Part shown: one piece after another, positions 22,428-31,882 of the stretch | Layout of the letters: the number at the start of each line of letters is the position of its first letter | Numbering within the stretch: position 1 is the stretch's first letter | DNA from: Haloarcula salina | GTDB taxonomy: Archaea; Halobacteriota; Halobacteria; Halobacteriales; Haloarculaceae | NCBI RefSeq assembly: GCF_010119195.1 | Contig: NZ_WRXL01000007.1 | Span: 1 to 64,000 of the forward strand | Reading direction: 5' to 3' | Length of the DNA: 64,000 bases | Program-made: the position numbers and the translations under genes | Notes under the pieces: model-generated | The model's database searches: none | Told to the model about the DNA's origin: nothing | What the model saw: only the letters and a program-made list of their open reading frames with translations

Positions 22428-22856
22428 TCAGTCCCGCCCGTCCGCAATCGCCTCGATGCGGCGACAGGCCCGCGCGCAGACCGGTGCGTACCCGCTCGCC
22501 AGCGGGGGAATTTCGAAACCCACGACCGAGCCGCCGTCTCGCTCCTCGACGAAGTGACCCGTCGCTGGGAGGCGCGCCACGTCCCACGTCCAGCGGTAGT
22601 CCCGGCAGTCCGTCACCTCGAACGGGAGCCAGACCGCCCCGACGACTCGTACCCGACCGGTCGTGCCGTGCTCGACGTACCGGTCGGCGCAGTCGACGGC
22701 CGACACCGATGGTCCCCAGGCGGGCCAGCAATGCGTGTCGGTCAGCACGTCCCAGACCGCTGCGGCGGGGACCGCTGTCTCGCGGCGGACGACGAGCCGT
22801 CGGCCGTCGGGAGTCCGTTCGAGCGCGGCGGTCGCGTCGCCGAGTCCGAGTGGCAT
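22428..22856 (-). CDS. SRPBCC-family protein (polyketide cyclase/START-like)
   Basis: 142 residues. The pattern VRRETAVPAAAVWDVLTDTHCWPAWGP is the usual opening of SRPBCC ligand-binding folds. These bind hydrophobic ligands in a deep cavity; the ligand here is unknown. The start is the ATG at 22854-22856. It is transcribed divergently from the ABC transporter operon with 60 bases between them. Confidence 0.75.
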   Translation of the reverse strand: MPLGLGDATAALERTPDGRRLVVRRETAVPAAAVWDVLTDTHCWPAWGPSVSAVDCADRYVEHGTTGRVRVVGAVWLPFEVTDCRDYRWTWDVARLPATGHFVEERDGGSVVGFEIPPLASGYAPVCARACRRIEAIADGRD

Positions 22857-22916
22857 TATCAGAATGGATAGGGCGGAGCCAAGGTATAGGTTGGTCCGCT
22901 CGCAAGCCACGCCAAG

Positions 22917-23819
22917 ATGATCGAAGCCCGGGACATTCGCAAGGAGTACGGCGGTTTCGTCGCCGTACAGGGCAGTACGTTCTCGGTCGACCGCGGCGAG
23001 GTGTTCGGCATCATCGGACCGAACGGGGCCGGCAAGACGACCACGCTGAAGATGCTCGCGGGCCTGCTGGAACCCACGAGCGGGCACGCGGAAATCGCGG
23101 GCCTCGACACGGGGACGGCCGAGATGCGACAGCGGCTCGGCTTCCTCCCGGAGGAGTCGCCGCTGTACGAGGAGATGACGCCAGTCTCGTATCTGACGTT
23201 CTTCGCGGACCTCTACGACGTGCCCGCCGACGTGGCCGAGGAGCGGATGCACGACACGCTGGACGAACTGGAACTGGAACACCGCGACCGGAAGCTCGGG
23301 GACATGTCCAAGGGGATGAAGCGGAAGGTCGCCATCGCCCGGTCGCTCATCAACGACCCCGACGTGCTCATCTACGACGAGCCGGCGTCGGGACTGGACC
23401 CGCTGACGACGAACTACGTCATCGAGTTCACCGAACAGCTGGCCGAGGCGGGCAAGACCATCGTCTTCTCGGCGCACAACCTCTTTCACGTCGAGTCCAT
23501 CTGTGACCGCGTCGCCATCATGAACGAGGGGCAGATCGTCGCCAGGGGCGACCTGGACGAACTCCAGGCCGAGTACGGTCACACGCGCTATCACGTCTAC
23601 ACGACCGTCGACGTGCCCGACGCTGTCGGGGAGAACGGTACCTACCGGCGGGTCGTCGAGAGCATGGACGCCGTCGAGGAGACGCGCGAGCGGGCCGAGG
23701 CCGGCGGCGGTGACGTGGTCGACATCCGCACGGAGGAGTCCAGTCTGGAGGAAGTGTTCCTCAACGTCGCAGAGGCGGGGACCGCGGGGTCGCGTTACGT
23801 CGAGGGGGACGCCGAGTAG
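22917..23819 (+). CDS. ABC transporter ATP-binding protein
   Basis: 300 residues. Walker A is GPNGAGKTTT, the signature-type region reads DMSKGMKRKVAIARSL, Walker B is VLIYDEPASGLDP, and the H-loop is SAHNLFH. The C-terminal 80 residues are the extension typical of ABC-2 exporters. It is followed directly by two permease genes without gaps, so this is a heterodimeric-permease exporter or a NatAB-like sodium/drug exporter. The substrate is not indicated. A TATA-like GGTATAGG lies about 30 bases before the ATG. Confidence 0.93.
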   Translation: MIEARDIRKEYGGFVAVQGSTFSVDRGEVFGIIGPNGAGKTTTLKMLAGLLEPTSGHAEIAGLDTGTAEMRQRLGFLPEESPLYEEMTPVSYLTFFADLYDVPADVAEERMHDTLDELELEHRDRKLGDMSKGMKRKVAIARSLINDPDVLIYDEPASGLDPLTTNYVIEFTEQLAEAGKTIVFSAHNLFHVESICDRVAIMNEGQIVARGDLDELQAEYGHTRYHVYTTVDVPDAVGENGTYRRVVESMDAVEETRERAEAGGGDVVDIRTEESSLEEVFLNVAEAGTAGSRYVEGDAE

Positions 23820-25709
23820 ATGCGGCCGCGGACGCTCCTGCGGATCGCGAAGTGGGAGGTGACGAAGAACGCCGGTGGCGTCGACCGACGTACGCTCGCC
23901 GTGATGGCGCTGGCCCTCGTCGCGATGGGCGCTGTCGCGGCGGTCGCAGTTAGCGGGGCCGGCGGCGCGGGAATGGACGCGGGTATCTATCGCATCGGCG
24001 TCGACGACGACAGCCCGTACCGCGACGTGGCGGCCGACGACCCGACGTTCGCCGTCCGCGAGCCGGACCCCGCGGCCGTCGAGCGCCACGAGCAGGAACT
24101 GCTCTACCGCGGGACCCAGCTACGGAGCGTCCCGCGGACGGCGAAAGAGCGGGCGGCACTCGCGGAACTCCGCTCCAGCACTGAAGGGTACAACGACCGG
24201 ACGATGGCCCGCGACGACAACCGGAGCGCCGCGTTCCCGGTGTCCGTGACGCTCGTCTACGCGCAGCAGAACGGAAGCAGCGCGCTCGATTCGCGGAGCG
24301 GGTCAGAGGGTAGCGGTGACGGGAGCGCCGACGGCGGCAGCGGTACGGACGGCTCCGGCGGCGGTGACGGCGGCAGCGGCGACGGGTCGGCGGCCGGCGG
24401 CAGCGGCGGCTCGTCGACGAGCGGCGGCACGGGCGAGGCAGCGGGCGGTAGCGGTGCGAACCTCGGCGCGCTCGGTGCGCGCCTGACCGGCGAGGTGCAA
24501 GGGGGCACGCCGTCGGACATCTCGCCGCCGTTCCCGTTCGAGTCGCTCGTGCTCGCGTTCCTCTACGTCGTCCCGATGAACTTCGTCATCCAGGCCTACG
24601 GCTCGTCGATGCTCTCCGAGCGGCTCAACCGCCGGGGGGAACTCCTGCTCGTGACGCCCGCGTCTCGCGGCGACATCATCGGGGGCAAGACGCTCCCGTA
24701 CCTCCTCGGGGCCGTCGGCGTGACGGCGCTCATCACCGCCGCGCTTCGGTTCGGGAACGTCGCCCCGTCCGGAAGCTACGTCGCGGTGCTCGCGGTCGTC
24801 CCACTCGTCGTGCTGTTCCTCTCGGCCACGTTCTGCGGGGCGATGTTCGCCCGCTCGTTCAAGGAACTCACGTTCGTGACGGTGACGGTGACAGTGTCGC
24901 TGACCTCCTACGCGTTCGTTCCGGCCATCTTCACCGACGTGACGCCCATCGCGCTCATCTCGCCGCTCACGCTCGTCGTGATGGACCTGACCGGGCGAGC
25001 GATTCCGCTCTCGTCGTTCGTCTTCTCGACGACGCCCCCGCTGCTGACCGGGTTGGTCCTGTTCGGCCTCGGGGCCGGCCTCTACCGTGAGGAGGACCTG
25101 TTCACCCAGCGCCCCATCCCGCTGAAGGTGCTCGACGCGCTGGCCGGGCGCATCACGTCGCGCCGGAGCGCGCTGAAGATGAGCGTCTTCCTGTTGCCGC
25201 TGGTCGTCGTCGCCGAACTGGCCGCCGTCGCGTTCCTGTTCGTCCTCGACTCCGTCTCGCTGAACCTCTTCGGGACGAACCAATCGCTCGGCGTCGTTCT
25301 CGTACTGGGCGTCATCGTCGTCATCGAGGAGGTGGCCAAGAGCCTGCACGTCTACGCAGGTTACGAGCACGCCCGCTACGAGCGGACGCTCCGGTCGGCG
25401 CTCGCCGTCGGCGCGCTCTCGGGGCTGGGCTTCTTCGTCGCGGAGAAGGGGCTGCTCATCGCGCGGCTCTCGAACCTGGAGACCCTGCCCATCGGCGAGG
25501 CGGCGCTCCAGGGGACGGTCCTGCCCGCCGGCCTGCCGCTGTGGGTCGCGGGCCTGCTGTTCCTGTTCCCGCTGGCGCTCCACGCGGTGACGGCGGCCAT
25601 CTCGTCCGTGGGGGCGAGTCGCGGCTGGCGCGCCTACCTCGGCGGCCTCGGCCTCGCCGTCGTGGTTCACTTCGCCTACAACCTCGCGGTGGTGAGCGCC
25701 TTTGTCTGA
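23820..25709 (+). CDS. ABC-2 type permease fused to a PrsW-like intramembrane protease
   Basis: 629 residues. The N-terminal part has one membrane helix, an outer domain and a long Ser/Gly/Asp low-complexity linker (about residues 160-215), then five or six membrane helices of an ABC-2 permease (FVIQAYGSSMLSERLNRRGELLL). The C-terminal third, about 450-629, is a PrsW-type glutamic protease domain: EEVAK with Glu503 and Glu504, FFVAE with Glu542, His588, and HFAYN with His617. PrsW cleaves anti-sigma factors in Bacillus; its archaeal role is unknown. The gene starts at the base after the ATPase stop. Confidence 0.85.
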   Translation: MRPRTLLRIAKWEVTKNAGGVDRRTLAVMALALVAMGAVAAVAVSGAGGAGMDAGIYRIGVDDDSPYRDVAADDPTFAVREPDPAAVERHEQELLYRGTQLRSVPRTAKERAALAELRSSTEGYNDRTMARDDNRSAAFPVSVTLVYAQQNGSSALDSRSGSEGSGDGSADGGSGTDGSGGGDGGSGDGSAAGGSGGSSTSGGTGEAAGGSGANLGALGARLTGEVQGGTPSDISPPFPFESLVLAFLYVVPMNFVIQAYGSSMLSERLNRRGELLLVTPASRGDIIGGKTLPYLLGAVGVTALITAALRFGNVAPSGSYVAVLAVVPLVVLFLSATFCGAMFARSFKELTFVTVTVTVSLTSYAFVPAIFTDVTPIALISPLTLVVMDLTGRAIPLSSFVFSTTPPLLTGLVLFGLGAGLYREEDLFTQRPIPLKVLDALAGRITSRRSALKMSVFLLPLVVVAELAAVAFLFVLDSVSLNLFGTNQSLGVVLVLGVIVVIEEVAKSLHVYAGYEHARYERTLRSALAVGALSGLGFFVAEKGLLIARLSNLETLPIGEAALQGTVLPAGLPLWVAGLLFLFPLALHAVTAAISSVGASRGWRAYLGGLGLAVVVHFAYNLAVVSAFV

Positions 25710-26790
25710 CGACCGCCCGCTCTGGCGCGACCCGCGGCTCGTCGTCGCCCGCCGGGACGTCCGGTCGCTCTCCCGCGAGAAGACCATCGTTCTCGCCCTG
25801 CTCATCCAGCTGTTCGTCGCGGCCTTCTCGTCGTTCCTCGTCGTCGGCCTCACGTCGCTGTACGACCCGAGTTCGGTCTCGGCCGGCGAGGTCGAACTGG
25901 CCGTCACCGGGGACGCCCGCGACGAACTGGAAGCGGCCGCCGCACGGCAGGAGCGAGCCAGCGCGACGGTCTTCGAGCGCGAGGCCGCCGCGCAGCGCGC
26001 GTTCGAGCGCCGGGAGGTCGACGCGATACTGCGCGGCGACTACGTGCCGTCGGCGGCGGGGTCGGGCCGGCGCATCGGCGTCACTGCGACCGTCCCCGAG
26101 GGGAGTATCCGATCGACGCTCATCGTCGTGGAGGTCCGGCGGACCCTCAGCGCGCTCGAACGGCAGGAGCGCGTCGAGCGGACCGCCCACCTCGACGAGC
26201 CGCCGGTGCCGCTCCCCCGCTCGGTCAGCGCGAGCCAGTACTTCGGCTTCACCTACACCATCCTGATACCGCTACTCCTGTTCCTGCCGGCGTTCATCAG
26301 CGGCTCGGTGGTCGTCGACACCGTCACCGAAGAGATCGAGCGCGGGACGCTCGAACTGCTGCGTGTCGCCCCGGTGTCGCTGCTCGACATCGTCGACGGG
26401 AAGGCGCTCGGGATGGTCCTGCTCGCCCCCGTCCAGGCGCTGCTGTGGGTCGCCCTGCTGTCCGCGAACGGCATCGCCGTCTCGAACCTGGCGGCGATCA
26501 CGCTGTTCGTCACGGCCGTCGCCGTCGTGGTCGTGACCCTCGGCGTCGTCCTGGGAATCACGCTCCGGCGGCGACGGCCGGCCCAGTTGCTGTACTCGGT
26601 GCTGACGCTGGTCGTCTTCGGCGGGGCCGTCCTCCTGCCCGAGCACCCGGCGACGACGGTGGCGAAGCTGGCCGTCGACAGCCCCACGCTGGTGACCTAC
26701 GGCCACGTCGCGGGGACGGTGGCCGTTGCCGTCGCCGGCTACGCGCTGGCCCGGGTCTACGTCGACCGCGTGGCCGCCGAGGCGCTCTGA
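25702..26790 (+). CDS. ABC-2 type transporter permease
   Basis: 362 residues from a TTG start that overlaps the preceding gene by 8 bases. The layout is one N-terminal helix, a soluble outer domain (about 55-175), and five more helices, with EEIERGTLELLRVAPVS being the usual cytoplasmic loop of ABC-2 permeases. It should pair with the PrsW-fused permease and the ATPase into one exporter. Confidence 0.88.
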   Translation: MSDDRPLWRDPRLVVARRDVRSLSREKTIVLALLIQLFVAAFSSFLVVGLTSLYDPSSVSAGEVELAVTGDARDELEAAAARQERASATVFEREAAAQRAFERREVDAILRGDYVPSAAGSGRRIGVTATVPEGSIRSTLIVVEVRRTLSALERQERVERTAHLDEPPVPLPRSVSASQYFGFTYTILIPLLLFLPAFISGSVVVDTVTEEIERGTLELLRVAPVSLLDIVDGKALGMVLLAPVQALLWVALLSANGIAVSNLAAITLFVTAVAVVVVTLGVVLGITLRRRRPAQLLYSVLTLVVFGGAVLLPEHPATTVAKLAVDSPTLVTYGHVAGTVAVAVAGYALARVYVDRVAAEAL

Positions 26791-26831
26791 CGCGCCGAAC
26801 CTTTTTCGCCGACGCGCTCGCGGGTCCGAGT

Positions 26832-27809
26832 ATGGAGTACACCACGCTCGGCTCGACCGGGATGGAGGTCAGCCGCATCTGTCTGGGGTGCATGAGCTTC
26901 GGGACCTCGGAGTGGCGCGACTGGGTGCTCGAAGAGGACGAGAGCCGCGAGATCATCGAGCGGGCCATCGACCTCGGCATCAATTTCTTCGACACGGCGA
27001 ACGTCTACTCTCTCGGCGAGTCCGAGCGGATTCTCGGGACGGTTCTCGACGACTACGACCGGGATTCGCAGGTCGTGGCGACGAAGGGCTTCGGGGAGAT
27101 GCGCGAGGACGACCCCAATTCGAGCGGCCTCTCCCGCAAGGCCCTCGAACAGGAACTGTCGAACTCCCTCGATCGACTGGGGATGGAGACCGTCGACCTG
27201 TATCAGACCCACCGCTGGGACTACGACACGCCCATCGAGCAGACGATCCGCGCGCTCGACGACGCGGTCCGGCGCGGCCAGACGCGGTACGTCGGCGCGT
27301 CGTCGATGTGGGCCCACCAGTTCGCCGAGGCGCTGCACGCCTCGGATCGGGTCGGGCTGGAGCGGTTTCAGACGATGCAGAACCACTACAACCTCCTGTA
27401 CCGCGAGGAAGAACGCGAGATGCTGCCGCTGTGTGACCGGGAGGGCGTCGGCGTCGTCCCGTGGAGCCCGCTGGCCCGCGGCTACCTCGCCCGTCCTCAC
27501 GAGGACGTCGAGGCGACCAGACGCGGCGAGACCGACGACCACGCACGCGGGCACCCCTACTTCGAGGGCAACGGCCGAACGGTCAACGAGCGCGTCCAGG
27601 AACTGGCCGACGAGTACGACGCGTCGATGGCCCAGATCGCGCTCGCGTGGGTCCTCCACAAGGACTGGGTCGACGCCCCCATCGTCGGGAGCAGCAGCAT
27701 CGAGCACCTGGAGGAGGCCGTCGAAGCGCTCGAGATCGACCTCGACGACAGCGACGTGGCGTGGCTCGAAGCACCCTACGAGCCGGTCCGGGTCTCGGGC
27801 CACGAGTAA
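26832..27809 (+). CDS. aldo/keto reductase
   Basis: 325 residues, a (beta/alpha)8 NADPH-dependent oxidoreductase. The catalytic tetrad is visible as DTANVYS (Asp and Tyr), ATKGF (Lys) and YQTHRWD (His). The NADPH-binding end reads PIVGSSSIEHLEEAVEAL. The substrate is not evident. The gene starts 41 bases after the ABC operon and could be read through from it, though it has no functional link. Confidence 0.93.
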   Translation: MEYTTLGSTGMEVSRICLGCMSFGTSEWRDWVLEEDESREIIERAIDLGINFFDTANVYSLGESERILGTVLDDYDRDSQVVATKGFGEMREDDPNSSGLSRKALEQELSNSLDRLGMETVDLYQTHRWDYDTPIEQTIRALDDAVRRGQTRYVGASSMWAHQFAEALHASDRVGLERFQTMQNHYNLLYREEEREMLPLCDREGVGVVPWSPLARGYLARPHEDVEATRRGETDDHARGHPYFEGNGRTVNERVQELADEYDASMAQIALAWVLHKDWVDAPIVGSSSIEHLEEAVEALEIDLDDSDVAWLEAPYEPVRVSGHE

Positions 27810-27912
27810 CGCTCCGGCTATCGGCCGACTGCTCTCGGACGAGAGAGACCCGCTCGCGACCGTTCTCACCCACCGGTAGCCGAGCGTACATTTATGTCGG
27901 TCGCCGTTCGAC

Positions 27913-27921
27913 CATTATATA
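27913..27921 (+). promoter_or_regulatory. TATA box of the small membrane protein gene
   Basis: ATTATATAC lies 16-24 bases before the ATG at 27937 and only 7-15 before the alternative ATG at 27928, so the downstream ATG is preferred. Confidence 0.55.
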
Positions 27922-27936
27922 CGGTGAATGGTACCA

Positions 27937-28212
27937 ATGAACAAGCAAAGCTCGGACCGGACCGGCTCCGGAAGCGAGCGCCCGCTCTGTGAGTCGGCCA
28001 GCAGCCTGGAGCACTGGCTGACGAGCGTCGTGGGCCTCGGGATGGCGCTGGCCGTCGGCGTCTTCTTCTACGTGCCCATCGTCGAGACGGCCGCCTCTCT
28101 CGAGGTCCTCTCGACGACGGCGATGGTGTTCCTGTTCACGGCGCTGTGGCTCGTGCTCTGGGGGACGCTCGAACTGGCCTGGGAGTGGCGGGCCGGGCGC
28201 GTCCATCGCTGA
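27937..28212 (+). CDS. small two-helix membrane protein, unknown
   Basis: 91 residues (MNKQSSDRTGSG...). After a polar N-terminus there are two hydrophobic helices, about residues 25-50 and 58-80 (LWLVLWGTLELAWEW). I do not recognise a family. A strong TATA box and codon usage like its neighbours support it as a real gene. It converges on the macro-domain gene. Confidence 0.65.
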   Translation: MNKQSSDRTGSGSERPLCESASSLEHWLTSVVGLGMALAVGVFFYVPIVETAASLEVLSTTAMVFLFTALWLVLWGTLELAWEWRAGRVHR

Positions 28213-28239
28213 CCAGACGACGGACGCGGCGCCGTTCGC

Positions 28240-28740
28240 TCAGTCGCCGACGGCTTCGGCGACGCGCTGCATCGCCTGGAAGTCGTCGTCGGAGTACGCG
28301 ATGAGGCGCACGTCCGTCAGCGAGTCCGCCCGGAACGCGTCGATCTCCTCGCAGATGATTCGCACGCCGTCCTCGAAGCCGAAGCCGGCGATGCCACAGC
28401 CGACGGCCGGGAGGACGACGGACTCGCAGTCCAGCGCGTCGGCCTCGACCAGGGCGTTTCGCACGGCGTCGCGGATGCTCTCGGCCGTCGCCTGCCCGCC
28501 CGGCGGCATCGCGGCGGCGTGGATCACGTACTCCGCGTCGAGGTCGTAGGCGTCCGTGGTGGCGACGCCGCCGAGGTTGACGGGCCCCTTCGCGACGGCC
28601 TCGTCGTTCAGGCCGGAGCCGGCCGCGCGCTTGAGCGCCCCGGCGACGCCCGAACCCATCCGCAGGCTCGTGTTCGCGGCGTTGACCAGCGCGTCCGCCG
28701 ACTGTGCAGCGATGTCGCCCTGAATCACCTCGAACTCCAT
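28240..28740 (-). CDS. macro-domain ADP-ribose-binding protein
   Basis: 166 residues. The macro fold is shown by VIQGDIAAQSADALVNAANT, the GSGVAGALKRAAG loop and LPAVGCGIAGFGFEDG. Such proteins remove ADP-ribose from proteins or hydrolyse O-acetyl-ADP-ribose, a product of sirtuins; a sirtuin gene lies 12 kb away. The start is placed at the ATG of MEFEVIQGD; an upstream in-frame Met adds nine residues without support. Confidence 0.9.
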   Translation of the reverse strand: MEFEVIQGDIAAQSADALVNAANTSLRMGSGVAGALKRAAGSGLNDEAVAKGPVNLGGVATTDAYDLDAEYVIHAAAMPPGGQATAESIRDAVRNALVEADALDCESVVLPAVGCGIAGFGFEDGVRIICEEIDAFRADSLTDVRLIAYSDDDFQAMQRVAEAVGD

Positions 28741-28854
28741 GTCAACTGCTTCGCCGCACCCGGCCAAAGTTCTTGGTGACGACGGGCCGCCAGCCCGCGA
28801 CGGTCAACGCGGCCGCCCCGCTACACTGATGACCGTGTCGGTCGCAGTGACGGT

Positions 28855-29529
28855 GTGGTAGCACTCCGCCCGCTCGAAGCGACGCTCGCAGACGTGTGTT
28901 TCTGTCACTGGCCGGTGGCCCGGGAGCGCGTGCGAGCGGCGGTCCCCGACTGGCTCGCCGTCGAGACGGCCGACGGCGACGCCTGGGTGTCCGCGGTCGC
29001 GGCCACCGTCGAGCGCGTCGACGCGTTCGGCCTCGCCGTCTCCGGGCCCGCGGAACTCATGACTGTGCGGACCTACGTCCGGGGCCCATCGGGACAGCGC
29101 GGCGTCGCCGTCCTTGCCCTGTTCGGTGACGATCCTCGGACGCGAACGGCCGTCTCGGAACTGTTTCGCGTGACGCCCGGCGACGCCGTCCCACGGGTAC
29201 TGCCGACGAGCGAGCGGCGGCGCGTGCTCGACGACGGCGACCACCGGCTGTTCGAGTGTCGCTACGACGCGTCCGGGGAGGCGGTGGGCCTCCCGCCGGA
29301 CTCGCTGGCGTCGTTCCTCGTAGATCGAAAGCGGTACTTCGCGACGGGACCGCTGGGGACGCGCCTGGTCGGCAGCATCGGTCACGACCCCTGGCGACTC
29401 GACCGGGTCGACGCCGCCGTGACCGGCGCGCCGCCCGTCCCGACAGAATTGTCAGATGATATGACAGAGCCGCTGGTCCATCACAGCCCCGGCGTCACGC
29501 TCTCGCTCGCTCCGCCCACGTTCGGGTGA
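28855..29529 (+). CDS. DUF2071-like protein
   Basis: 224 residues from GTG. The pattern LADVCFCHWPVARERVRAAVPDWLAVE and the later region FFECRYD/LVDRKRYFATG resemble the YqjF/DUF2071 family, which has an acetoacetate-decarboxylase-like fold. Function unknown. The GTG start is a guess: an ATG at 28829 lies out of frame. It is transcribed divergently from the macro-domain gene. Confidence 0.7.
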   Translation: MVALRPLEATLADVCFCHWPVARERVRAAVPDWLAVETADGDAWVSAVAATVERVDAFGLAVSGPAELMTVRTYVRGPSGQRGVAVLALFGDDPRTRTAVSELFRVTPGDAVPRVLPTSERRRVLDDGDHRLFECRYDASGEAVGLPPDSLASFLVDRKRYFATGPLGTRLVGSIGHDPWRLDRVDAAVTGAPPVPTELSDDMTEPLVHHSPGVTLSLAPPTFG

Positions 29530-29550
29530 CGTGCGGAGCGCTCTCCTTGC

Positions 29551-29559
29551 AATATAAGT
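29551..29559 (+). promoter_or_regulatory. TATA box of the hybrid kinase gene
   Basis: AATATAAGT lies about 41-49 bases before the ATG at 29600, giving a leader of about 20 bases. Confidence 0.5.
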
Positions 29560-29599
29560 ACCGACACACCGTCTGGTACACAAGAACCCAAGCGCGCTC

Positions 29600-30985
29600 A
29601 TGTCATCTATCAATACTATCCGGACGCTCGTCGTCGACGACAGCGACTTCTTCGCGGAGATGACGGCTGACACGCTCACGCAGGAACACGACATCGATGC
29701 GGTCGCCGCGACGGGCGCGTCGGAGGCCCTCGACCGGCTGGAGTCGGGCGGATTCGACTGCGTCGTCAGCGACTACGAGATGCCGGAGATGGACGGACTG
29801 GAGTTACTCGACGAGATCCGACGAGACAACCCCTCGATCCCCTTCATCCTCCTGACCGGTCGCGGCGACGAGGAGACGGCGAGCGCGGCCATCGCCGCCG
29901 GCGTCGCCGACTACCTCCTGAAGCTCGAAGTCGTCGAGGACAAGCAGTACGGCCGGCTGGCCAACCGCATCGAGAACGTCGTCTCGCAGGACCGGACCCG
30001 CAAGAAGTTCGAGTCGCTGGTCGCGGACTCGCCCGACGGGATCGCTCACCTCACCATCGACGGGCGAATCCTCTCGGTGAACCCCTCGATGGCCGACCGC
30101 CTCGGCGCCGATGCGGACGCGCTCGTCGACCGGAATCTCCGGGACGTGATGGACGCCGAGGTGGCCGACCAGCGGATCGAGGCGGGCAGACGAGTGGTCG
30201 AGACCGGCGAAGCGACCCGGAGCGAGGACGCCGTCGGCGACCACCACTACCAGAACCAGTACATCCCCGTCGACAGCTACCGCGAGAGCGACACCTTCCA
30301 GCTCGTCTCCCGCGACATCACCGACCGCGTCGAGCGCCAGCGCAAACTGGAGCGCCAGAACGAGCGCTTAGAGGAGTTCGCCAGCGTCGTCAGTCACGAC
30401 CTCCGGAACCCGCTCAACGTCGCCCAGAGCGCGCTCGACCTCCTCGACGTTGACGGCGAGGAGAACGCCGACCTGGTCGGCAAGATCGACCGGTCGCTGG
30501 ACCGGATGGGATGTATCATCGAGGACGTGCTCACGCTGGCCCGACAGGGGCGGACCGTCGACGACCCCCAGGAGGCGGAACTGGAGACGCTCGCGTCGAC
30601 CGCCTGGAACTGGATCGAGGCCGAGCAGTCCTCGCTGGCCGTCGAGTCCAGCGCCGAACTCGAAGCCGACCGGGGCCGCGTGCAGGACCTCCTCGCGAAC
30701 CTGTTCCGGAACGCCATCGAGCACAACGACGGCGAGGTCGACATCGAGGTCGGACTGCTCCCCGACGGGGACGCCGGATTCTACGTGGCCGACGACGGCA
30801 GCGGCGTCAGCGAGGACGCCGACGAAGTGTTCGAGATGGGCTACACGTCGAGCGAGGACGGGACCGGTTTCGGCCTGGCCATCGTCGAGCAGGTCGCCGA
30901 GGCCCACGGCTGGTCGGTCGACCTGGCCACCAGCGCGGGCGGCGGCGCGCGCTTCGAGGTGACCGGCGTCGACCTGCGGAACTGA
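29600..30985 (+). CDS. receiver-PAS-histidine kinase hybrid
   Basis: 461 residues, cytoplasmic. Domain order: receiver domain (residues 8-125; VVDDSD acidic pocket, phospho-Asp in CVVSDYEMPEMDG); PAS (about 137-245); HisKA with VVSHDLRNPLN; HATPase_c (NLFRNAIEHND, YVADDGSGVSED, FGLAIVEQVAEAHGW). This is a common haloarchaeal design in which an upstream kinase phosphorylates the receiver to tune output. No partner regulator gene is adjacent. Confidence 0.92.
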   Translation: MSSINTIRTLVVDDSDFFAEMTADTLTQEHDIDAVAATGASEALDRLESGGFDCVVSDYEMPEMDGLELLDEIRRDNPSIPFILLTGRGDEETASAAIAAGVADYLLKLEVVEDKQYGRLANRIENVVSQDRTRKKFESLVADSPDGIAHLTIDGRILSVNPSMADRLGADADALVDRNLRDVMDAEVADQRIEAGRRVVETGEATRSEDAVGDHHYQNQYIPVDSYRESDTFQLVSRDITDRVERQRKLERQNERLEEFASVVSHDLRNPLNVAQSALDLLDVDGEENADLVGKIDRSLDRMGCIIEDVLTLARQGRTVDDPQEAELETLASTAWNWIEAEQSSLAVESSAELEADRGRVQDLLANLFRNAIEHNDGEVDIEVGLLPDGDAGFYVADDGSGVSEDADEVFEMGYTSSEDGTGFGLAIVEQVAEAHGWSVDLATSAGGGARFEVTGVDLRN

Positions 30986-31021
30986 GACGGACTTTTCCCT
31001 CCGTGTCCCCGAGTACCGTCG

Positions 31022-31816
31022 ATGACACTCGACGGGATGGTCGTCGACCTCGACGGAACCGTCTACCACGGCGACGCGCCGCTGCCGGGAGCCGACGCGG
31101 CCATCGACGCCATCAGAGACCGCGGCATCGACATCTGCTTCTTCTCGAACAATCCGATCCACGACGGCCGGGAGTACGTCGAACGGCTCCGGGGAATGGG
31201 CATCGACGCCCGCGAGGGCGAGGCCTGCTCCTCCGGCGTCGTCACGCGCGAGTACCTGAGCGAGGCCCACGCCGGCGACGACGTGTTCCTCATCGGTAGC
31301 GACCGACTCCGCGGGCTCGTCGAGCGAACGGGCGCGAGTCTGGCCGCGGACCCGGCCGACACCGACGTGTTGCTGGCGTCGTGGACCGACGGCTTCCACT
31401 ACCGCGACATGGTCGACGCCCTCCGGGCCGTCGACGACGACACCGCCTTCCTCGGGACCGATCCGGACCGGACGTTCCCCGGCGAGAACGGCGACCCGGT
31501 CCCCGGCTCCGGCGCGATCATCCGGGCGGTCGCCGGCGTCGTCGGTCGAGAACCGGACCGCATCCTCGGGAAGCCCTCCGACGCGGCCGCGGAGGCCGCC
31601 TTGGAGCGCCTCGGCTGTGCGGCGCCGGACTGTCTGGTCGTGGGCGACCGCCTCGACACCGACATCGCCATGGGCGAGCGACGCGGGATGACCACGGTCC
31701 TCGTGCGCACCGGCGTCACCGACGACGCCGCGCTCGAACGCAGCGACGTGACGCCGGACTACGTGATCGACTCGCTGGCAGACATCGACGACGTGCTCGC
31801 CGCGTTCGACGAGTGA
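31022..31816 (+). CDS. HAD-superfamily phosphatase, NagD-like (subfamily IIA)
   Basis: 264 residues. Motif I is VDLDGTVYHGD (nucleophile Asp), motif II is FFSNNP, motif III lysine is in ILGKPSDAA, and motif IV is VVGDRLDTDIAMG. It is probably a small-molecule phosphatase such as p-nitrophenylphosphatase-type. Haloarchaeal members of this family are often left without a substrate. It starts 36 bases after the hybrid kinase gene and may be co-transcribed. Confidence 0.9.
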   Translation: MTLDGMVVDLDGTVYHGDAPLPGADAAIDAIRDRGIDICFFSNNPIHDGREYVERLRGMGIDAREGEACSSGVVTREYLSEAHAGDDVFLIGSDRLRGLVERTGASLAADPADTDVLLASWTDGFHYRDMVDALRAVDDDTAFLGTDPDRTFPGENGDPVPGSGAIIRAVAGVVGREPDRILGKPSDAAAEAALERLGCAAPDCLVVGDRLDTDIAMGERRGMTTVLVRTGVTDDAALERSDVTPDYVIDSLADIDDVLAAFDE

Positions 31817-31882
31817 CAGTAGTCTGGTAATTCTCCCGCGGCTTTATCTCCGTACCGAGCGTACCACTGGGCGGTGATACCG

